A DNA stretch of 64,000 bases from Methylocystis sp046349115 (GTDB lineage: Bacteria; Pseudomonadota; Alphaproteobacteria; Rhizobiales; Beijerinckiaceae): contig NZ_JAXMCX010000007.1 of assembly GCF_046349115.1 (NCBI RefSeq), forward strand, positions 1 to 64,000, written 5' to 3'. The notes under the pieces are model-generated. The model ran no database searches. It was not told where the DNA came from and saw only the letters and a list, made by a program, of their open reading frames with translations. Below are positions 34,107-43,213 of this stretch, piece by piece (position 1 is the stretch's first letter; each line of letters begins with the position of its first letter). The position numbers were made by a program, and so were the translations under genes.

Positions 34107-34532
34107 ATGTCGCGTCCGCCGCTCAATTCGCCGTTTCTGCTCGGCTTCGATGAGATCGAACGGGCGCTCGACCGCGTCGCCCGCACCGCCTCCGACGGGT
34201 ATCCGCCCTATAATATCGAGCGCCTGCCGCGCGACGAGAGCGCGCCGGAGCGGCTTCGCATCACCCTCGCCGTCGCCGGCTTCACCCGCGACCAGCTCGA
34301 CGTCTCGCTCGAAGAGAACCAGCTCGTCATCCGCGGCCGCCAGACCGAGGAGCGGGAGCGGCATTTCCTGCATCGCGGCATCGCCGCACGGCAGTTCCAG
34401 CGCGCCTTTCTCCTCGCCGAGGGGATGCAGGTGCTGGGCGCCGATCTCGTCAACGGGCTGCTCTCCATCGATCTGGCGCGCCCCGAGCCGGAACGGGTGA
34501 TAAAGAAAATCGATATCGCGGCGCGCGACTGA
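34107..34532 (+). CDS. Small heat-shock protein (Hsp20/alpha-crystallin)
   Basis: A 141-residue ATP-independent chaperone. The alpha-crystallin domain at about 32-130 contains PPYNIERL, LRITLAVAGFTRDQLDVSL and NQLVIRGRQTEE, with FQRAFLLAEGMQVLGADLVN and GLLSIDLARPEPE. The N-terminus PPLNSPFLLGFDEIERALDR matches the rhizobial HspH-like group. It is followed 22 bases later by the CNNM-CBS gene. Confidence 0.93.
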   Translation: MSRPPLNSPFLLGFDEIERALDRVARTASDGYPPYNIERLPRDESAPERLRITLAVAGFTRDQLDVSLEENQLVIRGRQTEERERHFLHRGIAARQFQRAFLLAEGMQVLGADLVNGLLSIDLARPEPERVIKKIDIAARD

Positions 34533-34554
34533 GCGCTTCAGCCTTTCAGGACCC

Positions 34555-35844
34555 ATGTTCGAGCTTGCCGTCGCGCTTGTATTGATCGTCATCAACGGGA
34601 TTTTCTCGTTGTCCGAACTCGCGATCGTTTCGTCGCGCAAAATCCGCTTGAAGACGATGGCCGCGGAAGGAAGGCGCGGCGCCGCCGCAGCCCTGGCGCT
34701 CGCCGAAAATCCCGGACGTTTCCTTTCCACGGTGCAGATCGGGATCACGCTGGTCGGCGTTCTCGCCGGCGCCTTTTCCGGCGCGGCGCTCGGCCAGCGC
34801 TTCGCCCAGGAGCTGCGCGCGCTGGGCCTGTCGGGCTCCGCCGCCGATTGGGTCGGCTATGGCGGCGTCATCGGCTTCATCACCTATCTCTCGGTGGTGA
34901 TCGGCGAATTGCTGCCAAAGAGCATTGCGCTGCGCCATGCGGAAGCCATCGCCTGCCGGATGGCGGCGCCGATGGCGTTTCTCTCGACGCTCGGCGCGCC
35001 GGTGGTTTGGCTGCTCGACGCGTCGACGAAGCTCGTGCTGCTCGTCATCGGCCAGACGAGCGAGCTTCAGCCCACCGTCACCGATGAGGAAATCAAGACG
35101 CTTGTCGCCGAGGCGCAATCGGCGGGCTCGATCGAAGCCCATGAACAGCAGATGATCGCCGGCGTGCTGCGCCTTGGCGATCGCGCCGCCCGCGCTTTGA
35201 TGACGCCGCGCGCCGAGGTCGATTGGCTCGATCTCAGCGCGCCGGAGAATGTCTTGCGCCAAAAACTCATCGAGTCGACGCATGCGCGCCTCCCCGTCAG
35301 CCGCGGCGACATGGACGACATGATCGGCGTGCTGCTCATTCGCGAATTGCTGGGGCCGGCGCTGCGCGGCGAGCCGCTCGATCTCGAAGCCCATGTGCGG
35401 CCGGCGCTGGTCGTGCCCGATTCGATCGACGCGCTCGACGCGCTGAACGTGCTGCGCGAAGCCGAGACGCCGATGGCGCTGGTCCATGACGAATACGGCC
35501 ATTTCGAAGGCGTGGTGACGCCGGCCGACATGCTCGACGCGATCGCCGGCGCCTTCAGGTCGAACGAGGGCGATGAGGAGCCCGAAGCGATCCAGCGCGA
35601 CGACGGCAGCTGGCTGCTCGCCGGCTGGATGCCAGTCGACGAAATGGCCGAACTGCTGCGCGTGACGCTGCCAGAGAACCGGACTTTCGAAACGGTCGCG
35701 GGCCTCGTGCTCGACGGGCTGATCCGCTTCCCGACGCTTGGCGAAACCGTCGACAAGCTCGGCTGGCGCTTCGAAGTCGTCGACCTCGACGGCCGCCGCG
35801 TCGACAAGGTGCTCGCGTCGAAACTGCCGGCCGAGAGTCAGTAG
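34555..35844 (+). CDS. CNNM/CorC-type membrane protein with CBS pair (hemolysin family)
   Basis: A 429-residue protein. Residues 1-200 are the DUF21/CNNM membrane domain (INGIFSLSELAIVSSRKIRL, IGITLVGVLAGAFSG, VIGELLPKSIALRHAE). A CBS pair follows at about 210-335 (RAALMTPRAEVDWLDL-type and ALVHDEYGHFEGVVTPADML), then a CorC_HlyC domain to the end (DGLIRFPTLGETVDKLGWRF). Family members transport or sense magnesium; the hemolysin label is historical. Intact. Confidence 0.92.
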   Translation: MFELAVALVLIVINGIFSLSELAIVSSRKIRLKTMAAEGRRGAAAALALAENPGRFLSTVQIGITLVGVLAGAFSGAALGQRFAQELRALGLSGSAADWVGYGGVIGFITYLSVVIGELLPKSIALRHAEAIACRMAAPMAFLSTLGAPVVWLLDASTKLVLLVIGQTSELQPTVTDEEIKTLVAEAQSAGSIEAHEQQMIAGVLRLGDRAARALMTPRAEVDWLDLSAPENVLRQKLIESTHARLPVSRGDMDDMIGVLLIRELLGPALRGEPLDLEAHVRPALVVPDSIDALDALNVLREAETPMALVHDEYGHFEGVVTPADMLDAIAGAFRSNEGDEEPEAIQRDDGSWLLAGWMPVDEMAELLRVTLPENRTFETVAGLVLDGLIRFPTLGETVDKLGWRFEVVDLDGRRVDKVLASKLPAESQ

Positions 35845-35961
35845 CGCCGCGTGCTCAGGAGATTGCGGACGGTTCGCCGCCGCGCGAAGCGTTGAGGGGC
35901 CGGTCAGCGGTAGCGGGTCGATTTGAAGTTCGCAAAGGCATTCTATGGCGATGCCTGTAGG

Positions 35962-38391
35962 TTACCGTTCGGGGACATCGCTCTTAACGAACAGTGCCAT
36001 CGGCGCACTGGCGAGGTGATACTCGGAACTGGACATCAAGAGGAGCCGATTGATGGTATTGTCCTGAATACCGCCAGTGGGCCAAAGGCACGATACGCGC
36101 GCTTGCGATAGCTGAACCCCAGACTTCTTAGCGGCCGGCACTGTTGAGGTTTGGACTCGCTTGAATTCAGCGCTGAGGCTGGCTTCGACATTAGGCTTCG
36201 GACTCCTCTCCGAACGTGCCGAAAGGTACTTGAAGACCTTTCGCATGAGGGCTCGATAACCTTGAAATAGCCCATTCTCGGCAAGCAAATCGATTTCACG
36301 AACATTACAAGGGAAGACAAACTCACCACTCTCCATGGCAGCACGCAGGTGGTTAAGCTGCGATGCGCGCTGAATGCCGGGCCCAGTAGCGGTCATCAGT
36401 TCCCGCCAACGGAATACGCTGTCGGTTACGATGCAAGAGCCCGTGGCCTGCGCAAGGTACATCGTGATCTCAAAGTTTGGCACCATCTTAAGCAGTGTGA
36501 ACTGTCCGCCACCCTCCCCGCCTTCGAGCGATCCCTCCTGTAGCACCGCTAGCGGGTCTTGTTCGCGAAGCGTATCGAAACCATCGAGAACCGACTCCAC
36601 AGCCTCTTCATCCAGTTCAGGAGAATGCCGCAGAACTTGGTGCCGAAGCGCCTCGCGTGGCAACAGCAACATGCTCCGCTTACGTTCCTCCTCCATCATC
36701 TCCATGAAACCATTTTCTTCCTTAGGATCGACTTTTGTTCCCTGCGAGCGAAACTTATCCATTTGGAGCATCTGGTCGCGCAGGTGAGAATCGAAGTTGC
36801 AGGGATCGGGAAATAAAGTGACAAGCCCTCGCTCGACGAGTGGGGTGATCGTCATAAATAAGACGACCGACTTCAGGAATTCCTGCCTATAAGTCTTGGG
36901 GTGTTCGAAAGGACTGAACTTCTTGTTGACGGTCCGTGGATGAATGAAGGGGTGCTGGATCAGCAGTTCGTCGAAATAGAGTGATAGGCCGAGCGCGCAG
37001 TTCCCAATGACATCGGGGTGAAGAACACCGGTGTAGATGCCCCGCGCCTTCCCATCCGGCTTCGGCAGCATTGCTAGCAAATTTGTCTCTAGCGGCCACA
37101 AGGCGTCAAATAGACCATAGACTTCTTTGATCTTCTCGTCCGTGATTTCACGGCGCACAGTGACCCAATTGCAGTCTTCCGTAATCCCAAGGATTTTGGA
37201 GAGGCCAGTGAACAGCATCAAGTTGCGCTCGCGGATACCGCGCTCTTCCCAGGTGGGTCGGAGGGCAACACGCTTATGCTCGCAGCATGCGCCAAATGCG
37301 CGACCCGACCCGCAACCGCAGGGATCGCGCGCGTGAAGCGTCTTCGATGGGGGCTTTTTTTTTAAAAACTCGCGTTCCTTTTCGGTTCGGCCAAAAGCGT
37401 CTTGATAATAGACTTCGCCACTCTCGAAACCGGCGTACATCTCGCCGCCAAAATGCCAAATCCCGTCTTCGGGAGGGAGGAATACGCTACGCAAATCGGC
37501 CCAGGGCTCAATCGAGGAGGTCTCTGGGTAAAGCCATTCCTCTTTGCCGGCGGCGATATAGCGCCTCGCCCGCGCTTTAAGCACTCGGTTGATCCGAGTA
37601 ACCTCGCCGCTCGTTAGCTTGCGCGTCCGGATAAACGCATCGGTTCGGGCCATCGACTTGCGGTAGTGGCGCGCAAACGTCCGCTTTTCAAGCGGCGGAG
37701 CCGTATGGTCTTCCGCGTATTCGAGGTTCGTTATAATCAGACAAAAATCTCGGTTAAGCGGGAAAATAGTGTGTGAGCCCTTTAGTACGATCGATGGGTC
37801 GTTCGGATAACGATTGCCCTGGACGTCCGGTTGCATCGCATGATTGTAGATGGTCACCGGGTGGTCGCTGACGATGAACTTGACGTCGGAGTCTTGTGCG
37901 GAGACGATCTCCCGCACGCCTTCAGTCCAAATCGTGCAGTGCATCGTGCGAATGCCCTGCATCTCGAACATCAAGTCGTTCTGTGTCAGGCGGGAATATT
38001 GTCCACGCAACCAGTCAAGTCCTTTGGGCGTCCGAATTTTTTGGACATCAAGACACTCGAAGAACGTCGTAAAATGACGATGCCACTCACTGACATCTTC
38101 GCCGACAAAGGCGCGGACAGCGTGAGCGCCCCGTGTGTCGATGTCTCCAAAGAGCTTGCGTTCGATCTCGTCATTCACGGAAGTTCCGAAGAAGGTCGAA
38201 TAGAGATCCCTTTGCTGGAAGGCGCGTGACGAGGGCGATTCGAATTTTGACTTCCCGAAAACGATCTGACCGTCCGAACGCGTGTGTTGCGGCGGCAACA
38301 TGTCGAGATAGAAGTAGGTGTTTCGGCTTGGCTCGAAGAATCCTTCCTGATACCATCGAGGTACGTAATGATTGTTGCGTGTCTTGCTCAT
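35962..38391 (-). CDS. Large DUF4238-like protein with internal SEC-C zinc motif (809 aa)
   Basis: The N-terminal part begins SKTRNNHYVPRWYQEGFF and later has DVKFIVSDHPVTIYNH and FPLNRDFCLIITN, the pattern of DUF4238. Residues 358-370 carry a SEC-C zinc motif (CGCGSGRAFGACC). The remaining 430 residues (for example GIYTGVLHPDVIGNCALGLS and TDSVFRWRELM) match no family I know. ATG at 38391 is chosen; a TTG three codons earlier is open. The DNA is much less GC-rich than the flanks and codon use differs, pointing to horizontal gain. No mobile gene, tRNA or partner is adjacent. Nuclease, toxin or defence roles are possible but unproven. Confidence 0.75.
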   Translation of the reverse strand: MSKTRNNHYVPRWYQEGFFEPSRNTYFYLDMLPPQHTRSDGQIVFGKSKFESPSSRAFQQRDLYSTFFGTSVNDEIERKLFGDIDTRGAHAVRAFVGEDVSEWHRHFTTFFECLDVQKIRTPKGLDWLRGQYSRLTQNDLMFEMQGIRTMHCTIWTEGVREIVSAQDSDVKFIVSDHPVTIYNHAMQPDVQGNRYPNDPSIVLKGSHTIFPLNRDFCLIITNLEYAEDHTAPPLEKRTFARHYRKSMARTDAFIRTRKLTSGEVTRINRVLKARARRYIAAGKEEWLYPETSSIEPWADLRSVFLPPEDGIWHFGGEMYAGFESGEVYYQDAFGRTEKEREFLKKKPPSKTLHARDPCGCGSGRAFGACCEHKRVALRPTWEERGIRERNLMLFTGLSKILGITEDCNWVTVRREITDEKIKEVYGLFDALWPLETNLLAMLPKPDGKARGIYTGVLHPDVIGNCALGLSLYFDELLIQHPFIHPRTVNKKFSPFEHPKTYRQEFLKSVVLFMTITPLVERGLVTLFPDPCNFDSHLRDQMLQMDKFRSQGTKVDPKEENGFMEMMEEERKRSMLLLPREALRHQVLRHSPELDEEAVESVLDGFDTLREQDPLAVLQEGSLEGGEGGGQFTLLKMVPNFEITMYLAQATGSCIVTDSVFRWRELMTATGPGIQRASQLNHLRAAMESGEFVFPCNVREIDLLAENGLFQGYRALMRKVFKYLSARSERSPKPNVEASLSAEFKRVQTSTVPAAKKSGVQLSQARVSCLWPTGGIQDNTINRLLLMSSSEYHLASAPMALFVKSDVPER

Positions 38392-38837
38392 TTTTTTCAA
38401 TATACTTCGCCTGAGGACTTGGCGAACCTAGGTTGATAGCCTCATGCGGCCCAAAGGCCCTGCGCAGACGAAATTTGGCGCCGCGGATTGTCCAGCGCCA
38501 CGCAGCGCCTGCCGTCCAATTTTGTGTCAACTATAGTAGCTAGCCGGAGCGGCGCGGTAAAACGGCACGCAATGTGGAGCGTCCGCCTTGGGTCAAAACC
38601 TGAAATTCAAACTTACCCACCACCCGATCAGCACGATGTTCGAAGTCTTCAAACCACCTGCCTTCCCGTCGGGAAAAATTCCCGGTCATTGCGGGATTAT
38701 GACCCGCAAAAACCGTTATTTTTCAGTAGTGTAGACTCCATGCCACACGTTGGAAATATTAGCTTTGCAGCCCTGCTGACGAGGGACGGAACGTCTTTTC
38801 GAACGGTATAACTGCCTAGGTAACGCATGGGGCAGTA
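38392..38837. other. Long leader region of the TonB-OMP fusion gene
   Basis: About 445 bases between two divergent genes, less GC-rich than the chromosome. I see no credible coding frame. The proximal part contains two adjacent hairpins (38670-38707). The distal part is probably the promoter of the DUF4238/SEC-C gene. No match to a riboswitch class I know. Confidence 0.45.
38670..38707 (+). promoter_or_regulatory. Two adjacent hairpins in the receptor gene's leader
   Basis: CGGGAA-aaa-TTCCCG (38670-38684) and, six bases later, GCGGG-attatga-CCCGC (38691-38707), followed by AAAAACCG. They lie 130-170 bases before the ATG. They could be an operator pair or structured leader RNA controlling the outer-membrane receptor. 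Confidence 0.35.
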
Positions 38838-41800
38838 ATGACCGGTTCCAAGAAACAAGTTTCGCTTATCGCGCTCGCCGCCGCGCTCGCCGCTGGGACC
38901 GCCCATGCCCAGCAGGCGCTGCCGACGATCGAGGTCGGCGCGACGCCATTGCGCTCTTCCTCCCGTCCGGCGCCGACCGCCGCGCCCGCGCCGCAGCGCT
39001 CAGCCGGCCCGGCGCGCGCGACGACCGCCGCGCCGGTCGCGCCCGCGCCCTATGTCTCGCCGCTCGTGACCTATCAGGTGCCTGCCTCGGTTCACGTCGT
39101 CGACGCCAAGGAAATCGCCAACACCCGCAAGTTCAACATCGGCGAGGCGCTGCAACGCGCCGCGCCGGGCGTGCTGATCAATGATGTCGGCGGCAATCCT
39201 TCCTTCCCGCAGGTCGATTATCGCGGTTTCGTCGCCTCGCCTTACGCCGGCGTGCCGCAGGGTCTCGCCGTGTTCCAGAATGGCGTGCGCATCAATGAAA
39301 TGTGGGGCGATACCGTCAATTGGGACCTGATCCCGAGCGTCGCCATCGACCGGGTGGCGATCGAGACCGGCAATCCGCTCTACGGCCTCAACGCCATCGG
39401 CGGCGCCATCATTCTCGACATGAAGAACGGCTTCACCTGGCAGGGTGCGGAACTCGACATCCGCGGCGGCTCCTTCAACCGCCGCCAGGGCGCGTTCCAA
39501 TATGGCCGCCGGATCGGCGATTTCGCGATGTACGCCGCCGGCGAGGCGCTGGGCGACAAAGGCTATCGCTATTTCTCCGGCGCGCAGATCAAGCGCTTTT
39601 ACGGCGATATCGGCTATCGCGCGGAAAGCGTCGAAATCCACGCCAATGCGACGCTCGGCTCCAATCATTTCGGCGCCTCCGGCCCGGCGCCGGTGGAGCT
39701 CGTCGCCGGCGACAAGAGCTCGGTCTACACGACGCCGCAGACCTACAAGAATCAGGTCATGATGTTCGACCTCAACGGGCAGGTCGATGTGAGCCCGACG
39801 ACGAAGCTGCTCGGCGACATTCATTATCGCGGCTATAATCAGGCGCGCGTCGACGGCAATACCACCGATTTCGACTGCGAGGGCGGACAGGCTTTTTGCA
39901 CCACGGGCGACGGCCAGCCGACAACCGTCCCGAATTTTTTCAATACCGGAAGCGAGTTCATTCAGGGTCCGTCGCTCGGCGCGATCGACCGAACCTGGAC
40001 GAAGATCAATACGCTCGGCTTCACCGGGCAGCTCAACAACACCGACAGAATTCTCGGCTTCCCGAACAAATTCACCGTCGGCGTCAACCTCGAACACGGC
40101 TACACCGGCTTTAAGGCGAATGAGGAGCTTGGCATCGTCAACCGTGATTTCACGGTCACCGGCATCAATTACTTCACCAATGAGGCCGCCGCCGGCATCG
40201 CGCCGGTCAATCTCAATGTCTCGAATTACTATCTCGGCGCCTATGCGCTGGACTCGCTCGATCTGACCGACAAGCTCACCGCCACCGGCGGCCTGCGCTT
40301 CAACCGAGCCAGCGTCCAGATGTACGACAATATGGGCGTGGCGCTCAATTCGACCCATATTTTCAATCACATCAATCCGATGGGCGGCCTGACCTATAAG
40401 ATCACGCCGCAGATCGCCGCCTTCGCCAGCTATTCGGTGGCGAACCGCGCGCCGACGCCTCTGGAGCTCGGCTGCTCTGACCCGAACCGGCCCTGCATTA
40501 TCGACGCCTTTCTCGTCGCCGATCCGCCCTTAAAACAGGTGACGTCGAATACGATCGACCTCGGCCTGCGCGGCGGCTTCAGGCCCGCCGAAGCCCTGCC
40601 GGACATGCTCGGCCGATTCCCCGGAACGCTTCAGTGGTCGGCGGGAATCTTCCGCACCAATGTCTTCGACGACATTTTGAGCATTCCAAGCCAGATCGTC
40701 GGCCGCGGCTATTTCACCAACGCCGGCAATACGGTGCGTCAGGGCGCGGAATTCTCGATGCGCTATGCCGACGAGCGCATGTCGGCCTATGTGAACTACA
40801 CGCTGACCGACGCCTATTTCAATTCGCAAAACATTCTAGGTTCGCCGAACAATCCCTGGGTCGTTGCGGTCGGCTCGACGGGCGTCATGGTCAATCCGGG
40901 CGCGTCGCTGCCGTCGATCGCGCGCCATCGCTTCAAGACCGGCGCCGATTATGCGGTGACGCCGAAATGGAAGGTTGGCGGCGATTTCGTCTACGCCAGC
41001 GGTCCCTATCTCGCCGGCGACTGGGCCAATCAGTTCGGCACGCTATCGCCCTACGGCCTTTTGAACCTGCGCACGTCCTATGATCTCACGCCCTATCTGC
41101 AGCTCTATGCGCTGATCGAGAATGTGACGAACACGCGGTCGCGCAACTTCGGCACGTTTTTCGAAACCAACGCCGTCAATTTCGCAAATTTCTACAATCC
41201 GAAGATGGTCTCGGTCGGCCCGCCGACCGCCTTCTACGGCGGCATGAAATGGAATTTCGGCGCGGAGCCCGGCGGCTGGATGGCCTTGGCGCCCGATGAG
41301 CCCGCGCGGCCGAGCAATGATGCGCCGGCCCCGCGCCGATGGGCCGGCCTCTATGCCGGCCTCAATGCAGGCTATGGCTGGGGCGGCAAGACCGGCGCGC
41401 GCGTCAGCCCCAATGGCTTCGGCGACCGTTTCGCCACGCTCTGGAACGAGAAAATCCTCGCCGAGGAGCCGGCCGACGACGGCGCCGCCTGGTGGAACAT
41501 GTTCCTGCCCGGCGCGGCCGCGGGGGCGAACAGCGGATACGCCAAGGTGAGCCGCGACGGCTTCATCGGCGGCGGCCAGATCGGCTGGAACTATCAGGAC
41601 GAGTCGAATGTCGTGCTCGGCCTTGAAACCGATATTCAGGGAACGCTGTTTCGCGGCAAGGGCGCCTATGCCGGCGCGCTCGTCGAAACCGCGGGCTATA
41701 TCGACAAGCCGGAGAATGGCGGGCTGGAGTCGCTCGTGCTGTCCCGCCAGACCATCGGCGGCGGCGCGATCTCCGCGGGAACGCGCTGGATGGGCACGTT

Positions 41801-42314
41801 CCGCGGCAGGCTCGGCTATGCGATCGCCGATACGCTGCTGGCCTATGGCACGGGCGGCCTCGCCTTTGGCGACGTCTATGCGTCCGCCCTGCACTTCAAC
41901 ACATCGAGCATCCAGCGCCAGAATGATGTTGGCGTGACGGCCTGGAACTACGCCAATCCCGCCGCTTTTGGCGGCGCCGGCTATTCCGGCTTCATGGCCG
42001 GCTGGGCGGCGGGCGGCGGGGTCGAATGGATGTTCGCCGATAATTGGAGCGCCAAGGCGGAAGGCCTCTATTACAATCTCGGCAGCGTCGATCTCATGTC
42101 GTCGCCGCTTGCGACCGCTTGTTCAAGCCAGGCGACGAATAGCTCGGCCGGCGCCTGCGCCAGAGGCGCGTCTGGATCGAACCGCATCGCGCCGGGCGGC
42201 CTCCTCTGGGCCAATATTCCGGTGACGAAGGTGGTGTTCGATGGCGTCGTCGTCCGCGCCGGCGTCAACTATCATTTCAACTGGGGGGCGGACCTCCTTA
42301 ATCCGGCGCTCTAA
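38838..42314 (+). CDS. TonB-dependent receptor fused to an Omp25-like beta-barrel
   Basis: A 1158-residue outer-membrane protein. A signal peptide (ALAAALAAGTAHA) is followed by a TonB-box-like PTIEVGATP and a Pro/Ala linker. The plug is at about 75-200 (VPASVHVVDAKEIANTRKF, NIGEALQRAAPGVLIN, NPLYGLNAIGGAIILDM). The first barrel ends near F807 (AFYGGMKWNF). A linker of about 27 residues leads to a second barrel from W835 (RRWAGLYAGLNAGYGWGG, GFIGGGQIGWNYQ, GTFRGRLGYAIADTLLAYG, AKAEGLYYNLGSVDL), ending VRAGVNYHF as in Omp25/31-type porins. The reading frame is continuous and codon use even, so this looks like a genuine fusion. Substrate unknown. Confidence 0.9.
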   Translation: MTGSKKQVSLIALAAALAAGTAHAQQALPTIEVGATPLRSSSRPAPTAAPAPQRSAGPARATTAAPVAPAPYVSPLVTYQVPASVHVVDAKEIANTRKFNIGEALQRAAPGVLINDVGGNPSFPQVDYRGFVASPYAGVPQGLAVFQNGVRINEMWGDTVNWDLIPSVAIDRVAIETGNPLYGLNAIGGAIILDMKNGFTWQGAELDIRGGSFNRRQGAFQYGRRIGDFAMYAAGEALGDKGYRYFSGAQIKRFYGDIGYRAESVEIHANATLGSNHFGASGPAPVELVAGDKSSVYTTPQTYKNQVMMFDLNGQVDVSPTTKLLGDIHYRGYNQARVDGNTTDFDCEGGQAFCTTGDGQPTTVPNFFNTGSEFIQGPSLGAIDRTWTKINTLGFTGQLNNTDRILGFPNKFTVGVNLEHGYTGFKANEELGIVNRDFTVTGINYFTNEAAAGIAPVNLNVSNYYLGAYALDSLDLTDKLTATGGLRFNRASVQMYDNMGVALNSTHIFNHINPMGGLTYKITPQIAAFASYSVANRAPTPLELGCSDPNRPCIIDAFLVADPPLKQVTSNTIDLGLRGGFRPAEALPDMLGRFPGTLQWSAGIFRTNVFDDILSIPSQIVGRGYFTNAGNTVRQGAEFSMRYADERMSAYVNYTLTDAYFNSQNILGSPNNPWVVAVGSTGVMVNPGASLPSIARHRFKTGADYAVTPKWKVGGDFVYASGPYLAGDWANQFGTLSPYGLLNLRTSYDLTPYLQLYALIENVTNTRSRNFGTFFETNAVNFANFYNPKMVSVGPPTAFYGGMKWNFGAEPGGWMALAPDEPARPSNDAPAPRRWAGLYAGLNAGYGWGGKTGARVSPNGFGDRFATLWNEKILAEEPADDGAAWWNMFLPGAAAGANSGYAKVSRDGFIGGGQIGWNYQDESNVVLGLETDIQGTLFRGKGAYAGALVETAGYIDKPENGGLESLVLSRQTIGGGAISAGTRWMGTFRGRLGYAIADTLLAYGTGGLAFGDVYASALHFNTSSIQRQNDVGVTAWNYANPAAFGGAGYSGFMAGWAAGGGVEWMFADNWSAKAEGLYYNLGSVDLMSSPLATACSSQATNSSAGACARGASGSNRIAPGGLLWANIPVTKVVFDGVVVRAGVNYHFNWGADLLNPAL

Positions 42315-42943
42315 CTTCGACGCACACGACGCCAGCGCCTCGATAAGGCGTTTGCGTCGTGGCCTCGACCGCGCCCTGCGAGTCGGCCTCCTCACGGCCG
42401 ACAAAGGCGGGATCGGACGCGAGATTTTCCTCCCGCCAGTGCAACGCTTGCGCGACCGCTGACGCGTTCATCCGTTCTCCGGTGAAGGCGAACAGCAGCG
42501 TATGCGCCGCGATTTTTAAATCGAGCCAGAGCGACGCGTAGCGAATATACCAGACATCCAGCGCGTCTTTCTCCTTGGCCGTCACGGTCCTGCCGCCGTT
42601 CAGCTGCGCCCAGCCGGTGATGCCTGGGCGCACGAGCAAGCGGAGGCGCGGATCGCAGGGTCGATCTTGCGGCAGCAACGGCCGCGGGCCGATCAGCGAC
42701 ATATCGCCGACAAGAACGTTGAGCAGCTGCGGGATTTCGTCGAGACGCGCCGCGCGCATCATGCGGCCGATTTTCCAGAGTCGTTGACCGTCGGCAATCC
42801 TTTCGCCATTGCGAGCGCCGCCATTCGGGAGTCATCTGCGAGATTCTCAGGGTTGCTCCGGCAATGCCGAGCCCGAGCCAGATGATAAGCGGCGACGCCA
42901 TGGCCAAGTCACAAAACTTGTTTCTTGTCTCTGATTCGCTCAT
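42298..42943 (-). pseudogene. Broken sugar transferase (WcaJ-type undecaprenyl-phosphate glycosyl-1-phosphate transferase)
   Basis: The N-terminal membrane anchor (RNKFCDLAMASPLIIWLGLG) and the C-terminal catalytic half (RLDEIPQLLNVLVGDMSLIG, GPRPLL, RPGITGWAQLNGGRTV, EKDALDVWYIRYASLWLDL) lie in different frames. Around 42,800-42,860 the frame shifts and the usual middle part with the RxG and KFRTM segments is missing. A TGA precedes the C-terminal frame. It is therefore unlikely to be active unless the C-terminal part is re-initiated from ATG at 42762. It is convergent with the receptor gene, overlapping by 17 bases. Confidence 0.75.
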
Positions 42944-43213
42944 GCGCGCACTTCTTTTCGAAGCCTTGTCGCATTCCAGGCGTTCGATGAGCATATGTCC
43001 TCGAAACTCCTTGTCCTACGATCAGAGTTTGCCCAGTCTACTCCATTCGATTATTGTCCGTCGCGTGCGTAAGTTGGACGTCGGTAGAAATCGCGGCAGG
43101 AAAACTGAGCGAGCGACGCGTCCTCGGCGAAGCGCGCCGCGCGCAGCGGTCAAAGGCGGCATTTACCGTCCGGCCTTAGACATTGTCCCTCAGGCTGATG
43201 TCGTGACCGCCCG

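Noticed and set aside
38775..38800. Hammerhead-ribozyme-like core (CTGACGAG...GGAAC) in the receptor leader
   Set aside because: No stem II or flanking stems can be formed, and the GAAA core is not exact.
39000..40370. Very long open frame (456 codons) antisense to the receptor fusion gene
   Set aside because: It is a GC-rich shadow of the receptor gene, with no ribosome-binding site and no recognisable domain.
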